Shown one piece after another: positions 41,852-50,452 of a DNA stretch of 64,000 nt. The notes below the pieces were generated by a model that saw nothing but the letters and a program-made list of their open reading frames with translations, was not told the DNA's origin and did not search any database. The stretch is from CBFDBF01 sp050291465 (GTDB lineage Bacteria; Pseudomonadota; Gammaproteobacteria; Chromatiales; Chromatiaceae): the NCBI GenBank assembly GCA_050291465.1, contig JBNKJV010000008.1, forward strand, positions 1-64,000, read 5' to 3'. A program made the translations under genes and the position numbers. The first letter of the stretch is position 1. Every line of letters begins with the position of its first letter.

Positions 41852-42071
41852 GGGCTAACTCCTTTGTTATTGGTAAATATCTGCCTGACGCAGCGGTCAA
41901 TCTCTGCGCTGAGTAATAGGAAAATTCGTATATTTCAATATTGAGGATTGATCTTTTTAGGGAAAAACAGAGGCGCAATCAACCCCTGTCCCAACTGGGG
42001 TATATTTGGAATTTGTATAGAAAACGGCAAAAAGAGGGGTGTTTGGTTTCCCTAGGAAATATGTGGATTTC

Positions 42072-45000
42072 CTAGGTTTCCGGCTCATAGGCAAGGTTCG
42101 GACCCAGCCACCGCTCCACCTCTCTTTGCTCCATATCCTTGCGCCGCGCATAGTCCTGCACCTGATCCAGTCCGATCCGGCCCACGGCGAAATAATGTGC
42201 CTCCGGGTGGGCGAAATAGAGTCCGCTTACGGAAGCGGTGGGGACCATGGCCTTGCTGTCGGTGAGCCAGATGCCGGTGTTCTGCTCCACCGAGAGAAGA
42301 TCCCACAACAGCTCCTTTTCGGTGTGGTCCGGTGAGGCGGGATAGCCGAGGGCGGGGCGGATGCCGGTGTACTGCTCCGCGATCAGCTGGTCGTTGCTCA
42401 GGGCCTCGTCGGGGGCATAGCCCCAGTATTCCCTGCGCACCTGTTGGTGCAGCCATTCCGCCAGGGCCTCGGCCAGCCGATCGGCCAGGGCTTTCAGCAT
42501 AATGGCGTGGTAGTCGTCGTGGTCGGCCTCGAATTCCCGCAGCTTCTCGTCGATACCGAGACCGGCGGTACAGACAAATGCGCCGATAAAGTCGATCTTC
42601 CCGCTCACCTTGGGGGCGATGAAATCGGCCAGGCAGTCATTGGCCGCACCCTCCGGCTGTCGGCCCTGTTTACGCAGGTGATGTAGAACGGTGAGGGTTT
42701 CGGAGCGGGATACGTCTCCGTAGACCTCGATATCGTCTCCCACGGCGTTGGCCGGAAAGAGACCCAACACCGCTTTTGCCCGCAGCCAGCCTTCCGTGAT
42801 GATGCGCTGGAGCATTGCCTGGGCGTCGGCAAAGAGTCTGGTCGCCTCCTCACCCTTTTCGGGGTCCTGCAGGATCTGGGGGTAGCGACCTTTGAGCTGC
42901 CAGGTGTGGAAGAAAAAGGTCCAGTCGATATAGCCGGTCAGTTCGGCAACGGGAATATCCTCCAGCACCTTGACACCGGGCCTGGCCGGGACCGTCGGGG
43001 AGAAGCGGGACCAGTCGATAGCGGCCGGGTTCCGTCGCGCCTCAGCAACGGGAACGAGGTTGCGCGCCTCATTCTTCGCCGCCCGCCGTTCCCGCACCGC
43101 CTGGTATTCGGCCCGCAGGGTGTGCATGAATCTATCACGCTGTTCCACCGACAACAGGCTGGCGGCCACTCCCACGGCACGGGAGGCATCCGGCACATAG
43201 ACCGACGGATGGTCGTAGACCGGTTCGATCTTCACCGCGGTGTGGGCCTTGGAGGTGGTGGCGCCACCGATCAACAGCGGCTGTTTCATGCCGAGCCGCT
43301 GCATCTCCTTGGCCACATGTACCATCTCATCCAGGGAAGGTGTGATAAGGCCGGAGAGACCGATGATGTCCGCCTGTGCCTCCTGTGCCCGTTTCAGGAT
43401 CTCGTCCGCAGGTTGCATCACCCCGGCGTCGATCACCTCGTAGTTGTTACACTGCAATACCACGGCGACGATATTTTTGCCGATATCGTGCACATCCCCC
43501 TTTACGGTGGCGAGCAGGATCCTGCCCTGAGACTGAACGCCGCACGCCGCCTTTTCCTCTTCCATATAGGGCTCCAGGTAGGCCACCGCCTTTTTCATCA
43601 CCCGGGCCGATTTCACCACCTGAGGCAGGAACATCTTGCCGGCACCGAACAGATCGCCGACGGTGTTCATGCCTTCCATCAAGGGACCTTCAATCACCTC
43701 CAGGGTTCGGGACGCCTGTTGCCGCGCCTCCTCGGTGTCCTGGTCGATGAATTCGGTTATGCCTTTAACCAGGGCATGTTCGAGCCGCTTGTTGACGGGC
43801 CAGGAGCGCCACTCCAGGTCCCCCTTCTTCTCGGCCGTACCCCCGTCACCTTTATATTTGGGCGCCAGGTCGATAAGCCGTTCGGTGGCACCGGGATCGC
43901 GATTGAGTACCACATCCTCCACCGCCGAGCGCAGTTCTTCCGGGATCTCGTCATACACTGCCAGTTGTCCGGCGTTGACGATACCCATGTCCAGCCCCGC
44001 CTGGATGGCGTGGTACAGAAATACGGCATGGATTGCCTCCCGTACCGGGTTGTTACCGCGGAAACCGAAGGAGATATTGGATATGCCGCCGGATACCAGG
44101 GCGCCGGGAAGGTTTTGCTTAATCCAGCGCACCGACTCGATGAAGTCCACGCCGTAGTTGGCGTGTTCTTCGATGCCGGTACCCACGGTGAGGACGTTAG
44201 GATCGAAAATGATATCCTCGGCGGGGAAGCCGGCCTGTTCGGTAAGTATGCGGTAGGCGCGGGCGCAGATCTCGATGCGCCGCTCCAGACTATCCGCTTG
44301 ACCCTGCTCGTCGAAGGCCATGACGATAACGGCGGCGCCGTAGCGGCGGCAGAGCCGGGCGCGTTCCATGAAGGTCGCCTCACCCTCCTTCAGGGATATG
44401 GAGTTGACGATGGTTTTCCCCTGCACGCACTTCAGGCCCGCCTCCAGGATCTCCCACTTGGACGAATCGATCATGAACGGGACCCGGGCGATCTCCGGCT
44501 CGGAGGCGCATAGATTGAGAAAGCGGTGCATGGCGGCCACCCCGTCCAGCATTCCCTCGTCCATGTTCACGTCGACGATCTGGGCACCGTTCTCCACCTG
44601 GGTGCGGCAGATCTCCAGGGCCTCATCGTATTTGTCTTCAAGGATCAGTCGCTTGAACTTCGCGGAACCGGCCACGTTAGCCCTTTCCCCTATGTTCACG
44701 AACAGGGAGTTCTCCTCTATGTTGAAGGGATCCTGGCCGGAAAGGCGGCAGGCAGGGGCGGGTTTGGGAGCCGGGCGCGGGGCCTTGCCGGCGACCCTCT
44801 CGGCAATGGCGGCTATGTGCAGCGGCGTGGAGCCGCAGCAACCTCCCACGATGTTTATCAGTCCCGCATCGGCCCATTCGCCGATGTAGTCGGCCATATG
44901 GGCGGCATCGAGGTCGTACTCGCCAAACTCGTTGGGCAGGCCGGCGTTGGGGTGGGCGGAGACACGGCATTCCGCCAGCTCCGCAAGTTCTTCGATGTGT

Positions 45001-45767
45001 TGACGCAGCTTGTCCGGGCCAAAACCGCAGTTCAGGCCGATAGAGAGGGGTTCGGCATGGCGCAGGCTGTTGTAGAAGGCCCCCACGGTCTGGCCCGAGA
45101 TCTCGATTCGGCCGGAACGTCCCACCGTGCCGGAAATCATGATCGGTAGACGGCGACCCAGTTCTTTGAACAGCCCGGTGAGCGCGAATATTGCGGCCTT
45201 GGCGTTGAGGGAATCGAATATGGTTTCCACCAGAAGGATATCCACCCCCCCCTCGATCAACCCGGCGGCGGCTTCAGTGTAATCGCTAACCAGCTCGTCA
45301 AAGGTGATGGCACGGGCGCCGGGGTCATTGACATCCACGGAGGTGGAGGCCGATTTCTGGTTGGGTCCAAGGACGCCGGCCACGAACCGCGGCTTTTCCG
45401 GCGTAGTGTATTTATCCGCTGCCTCTCTGGCGACACGGGCGGCCGCCAGGTTGATCTCGCGGGCATGAGACGAGAGTTGGTACTTGGCCAGATCGCTGGC
45501 GGTGGCGTTGAAACTGTTGGTTTCGACGATATCGGCGCCGGCCTCGAGGTACTGTTCGTGGATACCGCGGATGATCTCCGGTCGGGTCAGTACCAGCAGG
45601 TCGTTCATCCCTTTGAGATTGACCGGCCAGTCGGCGAAACGCTCACCCCGGTAGTCTCCTTCCTCAAGGCCGTGGCGCTGAATCATGGTGCCCATGGCGC
45701 CGTCCAGGATCAGGATGCGCTGCTCGAGCAGGGTTTTCAGTTCTGCGGTGCGGTCTCGGTTCGTCAT
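42072..45767 (-). CDS. metH: Methionine synthase, cobalamin-dependent
   Basis: It methylates homocysteine from 5-methyltetrahydrofolate through cobalamin. The full-length protein of 1231 residues contains, in order, the homocysteine domain with zinc ligands (LNCGFG, GGCCGSTP), the pterin-binding domain (FVNIGERANVAGS), and the cap and B12 domains with DVHDIGKN near residue 760, whose histidine replaces the lower cobalamin ligand. The C-terminal S-adenosylmethionine activation domain ends in RIGLDQVQDYARRKG-like sequence. No good ribosome binding site precedes the ATG. No riboswitch was found in the short leader. Confidence 0.95.
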   Translation of the reverse strand: MTNRDRTAELKTLLEQRILILDGAMGTMIQRHGLEEGDYRGERFADWPVNLKGMNDLLVLTRPEIIRGIHEQYLEAGADIVETNSFNATASDLAKYQLSSHAREINLAAARVAREAADKYTTPEKPRFVAGVLGPNQKSASTSVDVNDPGARAITFDELVSDYTEAAAGLIEGGVDILLVETIFDSLNAKAAIFALTGLFKELGRRLPIMISGTVGRSGRIEISGQTVGAFYNSLRHAEPLSIGLNCGFGPDKLRQHIEELAELAECRVSAHPNAGLPNEFGEYDLDAAHMADYIGEWADAGLINIVGGCCGSTPLHIAAIAERVAGKAPRPAPKPAPACRLSGQDPFNIEENSLFVNIGERANVAGSAKFKRLILEDKYDEALEICRTQVENGAQIVDVNMDEGMLDGVAAMHRFLNLCASEPEIARVPFMIDSSKWEILEAGLKCVQGKTIVNSISLKEGEATFMERARLCRRYGAAVIVMAFDEQGQADSLERRIEICARAYRILTEQAGFPAEDIIFDPNVLTVGTGIEEHANYGVDFIESVRWIKQNLPGALVSGGISNISFGFRGNNPVREAIHAVFLYHAIQAGLDMGIVNAGQLAVYDEIPEELRSAVEDVVLNRDPGATERLIDLAPKYKGDGGTAEKKGDLEWRSWPVNKRLEHALVKGITEFIDQDTEEARQQASRTLEVIEGPLMEGMNTVGDLFGAGKMFLPQVVKSARVMKKAVAYLEPYMEEEKAACGVQSQGRILLATVKGDVHDIGKNIVAVVLQCNNYEVIDAGVMQPADEILKRAQEAQADIIGLSGLITPSLDEMVHVAKEMQRLGMKQPLLIGGATTSKAHTAVKIEPVYDHPSVYVPDASRAVGVAASLLSVEQRDRFMHTLRAEYQAVRERRAAKNEARNLVPVAEARRNPAAIDWSRFSPTVPARPGVKVLEDIPVAELTGYIDWTFFFHTWQLKGRYPQILQDPEKGEEATRLFADAQAMLQRIITEGWLRAKAVLGLFPANAVGDDIEVYGDVSRSETLTVLHHLRKQGRQPEGAANDCLADFIAPKVSGKIDFIGAFVCTAGLGIDEKLREFEADHDDYHAIMLKALADRLAEALAEWLHQQVRREYWGYAPDEALSNDQLIAEQYTGIRPALGYPASPDHTEKELLWDLLSVEQNTGIWLTDSKAMVPTASVSGLYFAHPEAHYFAVGRIGLDQVQDYARRKDMEQREVERWLGPNLAYEPET

Positions 45768-46175
45768 GGGATGGGCGCTGGTTTAAAAAAGAGGGCAATT
45801 ATAGATGGTTTGCTGCTTTTCTGCCTGTTTGGCCGCACACTGGGTTGCCACAGAGGCGCAGAGCACACAGAGGATTAACCATACTTTCTATAGTCGAAGG
45901 AGTCTGTCATTAAAAGTCATTTCGAGCGAAGCTAGAAGTCCGCGCCAGTGTCTCGGGCGCCGGTGAGAAATCTCCATAAGATCCCTCGCGGTTACCCGGG
46001 ACAAGGATCTTTTCCTTTGGTCGAGGTGACAATCATCAGATTAGTCAGAGGTTCCCTAAACCGCAGTATCGCCGTAAACAAAGCGAACGAATTGTAAAAG
46101 TTCGACTAATCGAACGTACTATTAAACTACTATCAATAAACTCTGTGACCTCTGTGTCTCCGTGGCAATAGTCAA
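45768..46175. other. Repeat-filled gap between metH and sirtuin gene
   Basis: A 408-base stretch with no supported gene. It contains two outer inverted arms of the CACAGAG family (45847-45873 and 46141-46167). Inside is a piece reading GTCATTTCGAGCGAAGC at 45917, with GAGAAATCTC at 45966 and a reverse half near 46020, another common dispersed intergenic motif. Confidence 0.6.
45847..46167. repeat. Composite element bounded by CACAGAG inverted arms
   Basis: The left arm GCCACAGAGGCGCAGAGC (45847 on) and right arm CTCTGTGTCTCCGTGGCA (to 46167) are imperfect reverse complements about 27 bases long, enclosing about 270 bases. Together with the copy at 6738-6809 this looks like a non-coding MITE-like or palindromic element. 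No transposase is present. Confidence 0.5.
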
Positions 46176-46898
46176 ATGAACAGCGAAATCGAGCAAGTGC
46201 GACAGTGGCTTCGGGAGACGGAATCGGTTGTGGTGCTGACCGGCGCCGGTATATCCGCTGAGAGCGGGATTCCCACTTTCCGCGGGGAAGGCGGGCTGTG
46301 GCGCCGGTTCCGGGCGGAGGAGCTGGCGACGCCGGAGGCGTTCGGTCGGGATCCGAAGCTGGTCTGGGAGTGGTACGACTGGCGGCGCGGGATTGTTGCT
46401 GAGGTGCAGCCGAATCCCGGCCATTACGCCCTGGCCAGGCTGGAGGAGGAGCGGGCGGGGTTCAGTCTCATTACCCAGAATGTGGACGGTCTGCACGACC
46501 TGGCGGGCTCGAAAAGCCCGCTGAAGCTGCACGGCGATATCTGGGAGGTGCGCTGTACCCGCTGCAGCTTTCGGGGGGTTAATCGTGAAGTCCCCTTGTC
46601 CGAGATACCGCCCCGCTGCGGATGCGGCGCCCTGCTGCGGCCGGATATCGTCTGGTTCGGTGAGTCACTGCCGGCCGGGGTGATCGAGGCGGCATGGAGC
46701 CGTTCCGAACAGGCGGACCTGTTCCTGGTGGTGGGTACCTCCGCTCTGGTGCAGCCGGCGGCCAGTCTGCCGCTGGCGGCGAAGAGGTGCGGCGCCCGTC
46801 TACTGGAGATCAATCCGGATCACACCCCCCTCACCCCGCAGGCGGATATCCATCTCTCCGGCCCGGCGGGGGAGATCCTGCCGCTGCTTTTGGGTTGA
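46176..46898 (+). CDS. cobB: NAD-dependent protein deacylase, Sir2 family
   Basis: It removes acyl groups from lysines using NAD. The 240 residues show the Rossmann motif GAGISAESGIPTFRG, the catalytic TQNVDGLHDLAG with histidine in LKLHGDIW, and zinc cysteines CTRC and CGC. C-terminal NAD contacts are VVGTSALVQPAA and EINPDHTPLT. The start codon directly follows a dispersed repeat arm; no strong ribosome binding site is seen. Confidence 0.92.
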   Translation: MNSEIEQVRQWLRETESVVVLTGAGISAESGIPTFRGEGGLWRRFRAEELATPEAFGRDPKLVWEWYDWRRGIVAEVQPNPGHYALARLEEERAGFSLITQNVDGLHDLAGSKSPLKLHGDIWEVRCTRCSFRGVNREVPLSEIPPRCGCGALLRPDIVWFGESLPAGVIEAAWSRSEQADLFLVVGTSALVQPAASLPLAAKRCGARLLEINPDHTPLTPQADIHLSGPAGEILPLLLG

Positions 46899-46983
46899 AT
46901 TCAGGTCTCGGGCTGGACCCGCCCTACAAATTCCTGCAGACGTGATTTCGTGCACCATCCTGGAGCAAAAACCGGGGAGGCGA

Positions 46984-47026
46984 TTGATAATTGTCAATGA
47001 TTTAGATTTAGAACAACTCTAATAAT
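46984..47026 (+). promoter_or_regulatory. FNR-type site and -10 element upstream of the peroxidase gene
   Basis: TTGATAATTGTCAA at 46984-46997 matches the FNR/ANR consensus TTGAT-N4-ATCAA in nine of ten positions. About 32 bases beyond its centre is AATAAT (47021-47026), the distance of a class II FNR-activated promoter. The peroxidase start is 126 bases downstream of the site. Confidence 0.55.
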
Positions 47027-47122
47027 CCTCCTGGGGTGAGTTGCCGAACAGCGACCGGGAATTCGCCTCCCCTATCAGCATAAGCCACCGCGTTATCTTA
47101 AATGTTAAGGAGGATAACTTTA

Positions 47123-48109
47123 ATGAAGAAGCTTCTTTCAACTGTCGTAGCCGGGGCCTTAGGCTTCGCAGCCGCCGGCGTATCGGCAAAAGAACCCATT
47201 CAGCCCATCGAGCCGGCAGCAGGCGTCAACGGCGCCATGGCGGAGTTGGGCAAGAAACTCTATTTTGATCCACGACTTTCCAAATCCGGTTTCATCTCCT
47301 GTAACTCCTGTCATAACCTGAGCATGGGCGGTACCGATAATCTCAAGACCTCCATCGGCGACCATTGGCAGCAGGGTCCGATCAATGCGCCGACGGTCCT
47401 GAACTCCAGTATGAATCTGGCCCAGTTCTGGGACGGCCGGGCCGAGGATCTCAAGGCCCAGGCGGGCGGTCCTATCGCCAACCCGGGTGAGATGGCGTTC
47501 AGCCATGAATTGGCCGTGGATGTCCTGGCGTCCATTCCGGCCTATGTGGCGGAGTTTAAGCAGGTGTTCGGAAAAGAAGGGATCGATATCGACAAGATCA
47601 CCGACGCCATAGCGGAGTTCGAAAAGACCCTGGTTACTCCCAACTCCCGTTTCGACCAATGGCTGAAGGGGGACGAAAAGGCATTATCCGCCGACGAAAT
47701 GGCCGGTTATGCGCTGTTCAAGGACAGCGGCTGCACCAGTTGTCACAACGGTCCGGCCGTGGGCGGCAACTCCTTCCAGAAGATGGGGGTTGTGGAACCC
47801 TATCAGGCAAAGAGCCCCGCGGAGGGGCGGGTGGCTGTAACCGGCAAGGACGCGGACCGCTTCAAGTTCAAGGTGCCGACCCTGCGTAACGTGGAGATGA
47901 CCTATCCTTACTTCCACGACGGTGAGGCCGAGACCCTGACCGAGGCGGTGGATGTCATGGGGCGTTTGCAGCTCGGCAAGAAGTTCAACGAAAAGGAGAA
48001 CGCGCAGGTCGTGGCTTTTCTCAAGACCCTGACCGGCGATCAGCCGTCCTTCGCGCTGCCGATACTTCCGCCTTCGACGGATAAGACGCCGCAGCCCAAG
48101 CCCTTCTAG
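47123..48109 (+). CDS. ccpA: Di-haem cytochrome c peroxidase
   Basis: It reduces hydrogen peroxide to water in the periplasm with electrons from cytochrome c. The chosen start MKKLLSTVVAGALG has a perfect AAGGAGG site. The signal peptide ends near GVSAKE. The 328 residues carry two haem-c motifs, CNSCH near residue 60 and CTSCH near 204, plus FDPRLSKSG and the N-terminal-domain signature GGTDNLKTS. The upstream FNR-type site fits the known oxygen-limited expression of this family. Confidence 0.94.
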   Translation: MKKLLSTVVAGALGFAAAGVSAKEPIQPIEPAAGVNGAMAELGKKLYFDPRLSKSGFISCNSCHNLSMGGTDNLKTSIGDHWQQGPINAPTVLNSSMNLAQFWDGRAEDLKAQAGGPIANPGEMAFSHELAVDVLASIPAYVAEFKQVFGKEGIDIDKITDAIAEFEKTLVTPNSRFDQWLKGDEKALSADEMAGYALFKDSGCTSCHNGPAVGGNSFQKMGVVEPYQAKSPAEGRVAVTGKDADRFKFKVPTLRNVEMTYPYFHDGEAETLTEAVDVMGRLQLGKKFNEKENAQVVAFLKTLTGDQPSFALPILPPSTDKTPQPKPF

Positions 48110-48142
48110 TAACCTTCGGGCCGGTCGCGTCCGGCCGGGGAT

Positions 48143-48180
48143 CGCGGTGCGTTCATTACTTATGGACGCACCGCGTATTT
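48143..48180 (+). terminator. Hairpin after peroxidase gene
   Basis: CGCGGTGCGT (48143-48152) and ACGCACCGCG (48166-48175) form a 10-bp stem, followed by TATTT. The T tract is poor, so termination efficiency is uncertain. Confidence 0.55.
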
Positions 48181-48206
48181 CCTGACGCCGTAATATAATA
48201 GTCAGG
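48181..48206 (+). promoter_or_regulatory. Rubrerythrin promoter with flanking inverted repeat
   Basis: TATAAT at 48194-48199 is a perfect -10 element without a clear -35. CCTGAC (48181-48186) and GTCAGG (48201-48206) flank it symmetrically, which suggests an operator overlapping the promoter. Confidence 0.45.
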
Positions 48207-48296
48207 CCGGGTAGGCGCCGCGGCGGGTAACGAGCGGTGTTTCGCGCGGAAGTATCTTCCAGACACGCATCCATATGATTTCAGTTGGAGACAAGC

Positions 48297-48794
48297 ATGC
48301 CAAATACACAAGAGAATCTGAAAGAGGCCTTCGCCGGTGAGAGCCAGGCCAACCAGAAGTACCGGGCCTTTGCAAAAAAGGCGGAAAAAGAGGGGTTCCC
48401 GAATATTGCCCGCCTGTTCCTGACCACGGCCGAGGCGGAACGGATCCATGCCGAAGGGCATCTCAGCGCACTGGACGCCGTCGGGTCCACCGCCGAGAAC
48501 CTTCAGGCAGCTATCGACGGCGAGACCGATGAGTACACTCAGATGTATCCCCCGATGTTGGAGCAGGCTGAAGAAGAGGGGCATAAGGCAAAACGTATGT
48601 TTCATTACGCGGTCAAGGCGGAGGAGGTGCACGCCAACCTTTATAAGATGGCATTGGAGGCGGCACGGCGGGGAGAGGATCTTACCGAGACGGCGTTTTA
48701 TCTCTGTCCCGTCTGCGGCCATATCGAGTTTGGTAACCCACCCGACATCTGCCCGGTGTGTCAGGCGAAGGGCGCGAGCTTCGTCCAGATCTGA
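48297..48794 (+). CDS. Rubrerythrin
   Basis: A peroxide-scavenging di-iron protein. The start at MPNTQENLKEAFAGES is preferred over an ATG 12 bases earlier because of its TTGGAGA site. The 165 residues have an N-terminal four-helix ferritin-like domain (AGESQANQKYRAFAKKAE, ERIHAEGHL) and a C-terminal rubredoxin-like iron site with CPVCGHIEFG and CPVCQAKG. It lies between peroxidase and ferritin-like genes, all on the plus strand. Confidence 0.94.
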   Translation: MPNTQENLKEAFAGESQANQKYRAFAKKAEKEGFPNIARLFLTTAEAERIHAEGHLSALDAVGSTAENLQAAIDGETDEYTQMYPPMLEQAEEEGHKAKRMFHYAVKAEEVHANLYKMALEAARRGEDLTETAFYLCPVCGHIEFGNPPDICPVCQAKGASFVQI

Positions 48795-48857
48795 CAAAAT
48801 CGGAATCAGTTGGGCTAGGCTTACGGTGTTGAAAGCAAAAACGGGGAACGTCCAGTC

Positions 48858-49277
48858 ATGCCGATAACCAAACAGAAACTGATCGAGGAGCTTAACAAGG
48901 ATCTGGAGTGGGAATATGCGGCGGCCGTGCAATACACTCAGCACGCAGCGGTAATCTCCGGCGCTCAATACGAATCCATCCAGAAAGAGCTGCTCATTCA
49001 TGCCCAGGAAGAGATGCAGCACGCGGTAATGTTGTCCGACCAGATCGACTTTCTCGGCGGTGTGCCCTGTATCGACGTGGAGCGGCGCGAGATTTCCAGT
49101 GACGCCGTGGAGATGCTGAAGCAGGATCTGTGGGGAGAGGATAACGCTATAGAACGTTACAAGGAGCGCATCGCCCAGGCGGAGTCCCTGCGTGAGTACG
49201 GACTGCGCCGTATCCTGGAGGATATCCTGATCCAGGAAGAGGAGCACAAGCGGGACCTGCTTAATGCCCTCGATTAA
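48858..49277 (+). CDS. Ferritin-like protein (bacterioferritin/DPS-like)
   Basis: A 139-residue all-helical protein with di-iron type ligands in two helix pairs: LEWEYAAAVQY with AQEEMQHA, and GEDNAIERYKERI with QEEEHKRDLL. It is shorter than classic bacterioferritin (about 158 residues) and lacks the usual haem methionine segment, so iron storage versus peroxide detoxification is open. It is 63 bases after rubrerythrin and probably cotranscribed. Confidence 0.85.
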   Translation: MPITKQKLIEELNKDLEWEYAAAVQYTQHAAVISGAQYESIQKELLIHAQEEMQHAVMLSDQIDFLGGVPCIDVERREISSDAVEMLKQDLWGEDNAIERYKERIAQAESLREYGLRRILEDILIQEEEHKRDLLNALD

Positions 49278-49288
49278 GGGGGCGCAGA

Positions 49289-49843
49289 TCAGGTGGCGTC
49301 GGGACGGGATGTCATTCCGCGCGCGTATTCATACATCACTATCGACGCCGCGACGCTGACATTGAGGCTTTCTATCTGTCCGAACTGAGGAATGGAAAGA
49401 CGACGAATACCCTCATAGGCGTCGGGATCGAAACTGATGCCCATCTCCTCGTGACCAAAAATAAAAGCGCTTTTTTCCGGGAGTTCCGCAGTCATCAGTG
49501 ATTCACCGTTGCTCGCCTCGAGGATGAAGAGGGTATAACCACGTTGTGTCAGGTCGCTGTAGCAGTCGGCAAATTCATCGAAAAAGCGCGTGGGGATATT
49601 TTTGAATCCGCCTTTGGATGGCGCCGGGTCGAAGGGGCCGATGCCGATCAGATGCACTTCCCGGGCGCCGAAGATTTCAGCGCTGCGGAAGATCTTGGGG
49701 ACGTTGAAGCAGGCCTTAAGATGATCCAGGACAATGATGAAATCGTGCACGCCGGGCTTCGCCAGCAGATTGCGGCGGCGCTGCTTCTCATAACGCTGTA
49801 ACGCCTGTCTGCGATCTCTTCTTCTGCTGGATTTACTTGGCAT
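49289..49843 (-). CDS. SpoU/TrmH-family RNA 2'-O-methyltransferase
   Basis: The 184-residue SPOUT-fold methylase has motif 1 NVPKIFRSAEIFGA near residue 48, motif 2 FIFGHEEMGIS near 128 and motif 3 IPQFGQIESLNVSVAASIVMYEYAR near 153, which together form the trefoil knot that binds S-adenosylmethionine. A basic N-terminus (SSRRRDRRQALQRYEKQRRR) should bind RNA. The tRNA or rRNA target is not evident. It is convergent with the ferritin-like gene. Confidence 0.88.
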   Translation of the reverse strand: MPSKSSRRRDRRQALQRYEKQRRRNLLAKPGVHDFIIVLDHLKACFNVPKIFRSAEIFGAREVHLIGIGPFDPAPSKGGFKNIPTRFFDEFADCYSDLTQRGYTLFILEASNGESLMTAELPEKSAFIFGHEEMGISFDPDAYEGIRRLSIPQFGQIESLNVSVAASIVMYEYARGMTSRPDAT

Positions 49844-49923
49844 AACGGCTGTAGATATGGCAATACTTCACAAAATTGGGGGCTGAAACGTCATAGATAA
49901 TTTGAGACAATTAATAACTCCCG

Positions 49924-49946
49924 AGGCCGCCAGATCGGCCTTTTTT
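49924..49946 (+). terminator. Terminator or attenuator upstream of the FKBP gene
   Basis: AGGCCG (49924-49929) pairs with CGGCCT (49936-49941), loop CCAGAT, followed by six T. No plus-strand gene ends nearby, because the preceding gene is on the minus strand. The element therefore ends a leader transcript or a short RNA. Confidence 0.75.
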
Positions 49947-49998
49947 GTTAGAGGCGTTTTCGCGAGCTCCTCTTTCGACTGCCAAGAAGGAGATCGAT

Positions 49999-50427
49999 AT
50001 GACGCAGGCAACTACCGGAAACACTATCAAGGTCCATTATACCGGCACCCTGGATGATGGTACCCAGTTTGATTCTTCCGCGGGTCGCGAACCCCTTGAG
50101 CTGACCCTCGGAGAGGGCCAGGTCATACCCGGTTTTGAAAAAGGATTGGAAGGAATGGCGGTGGGTGAGAAGAAGACCGTCCATATTCCGGCGGAAGAGG
50201 CCTACGGCAAGCATCATCCGGAGCTGGTGCAGGAGGTCCCGCGGGATAGGATTCCTGAGGAGATCGAATTGGAAGTGGGGGTGCAGTTGCAGGCCCAGGG
50301 ACCCAGTGGTGCATTTGTCGTGGTGGTAACCGATCTGAACGATGAAGTGGCGACGCTGGATGGGAATCATCCCCTCGCCGGTGAGGCGTTGAACTTCGAG
50401 CTGGAACTGGTGGAGATTATCTCCTGA
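49999..50427 (+). CDS. FKBP-type peptidyl-prolyl isomerase, SlyD-like
   Basis: It catalyses proline cis-trans isomerisation in the cytoplasm; no signal peptide. The 142 residues start MTQATTGNTIKVHYTGTLDDGTQFDSS with AAGAAGGAGA upstream. The split FKBP core carries an insert-in-flap chaperone domain (IPAEEAYGKHHPELVQEVPRD). The histidine-rich metal-binding tail of E. coli SlyD is missing, as in many FkpB/SlyD-like proteins. The next gene begins 25 bases downstream. Confidence 0.92.
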   Translation: MTQATTGNTIKVHYTGTLDDGTQFDSSAGREPLELTLGEGQVIPGFEKGLEGMAVGEKKTVHIPAEEAYGKHHPELVQEVPRDRIPEEIELEVGVQLQAQGPSGAFVVVVTDLNDEVATLDGNHPLAGEALNFELELVEIIS

Positions 50428-50452
50428 CGCGGGTTTCTAAAGCCAAATCCCG

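Noticed and set aside
45768..45846. Cobalamin or S-adenosylhomocysteine riboswitch before metH
   Set aside because: Only about 80 bases separate metH from a repeat element, with no B12-box-like sequence or suitable pairing.
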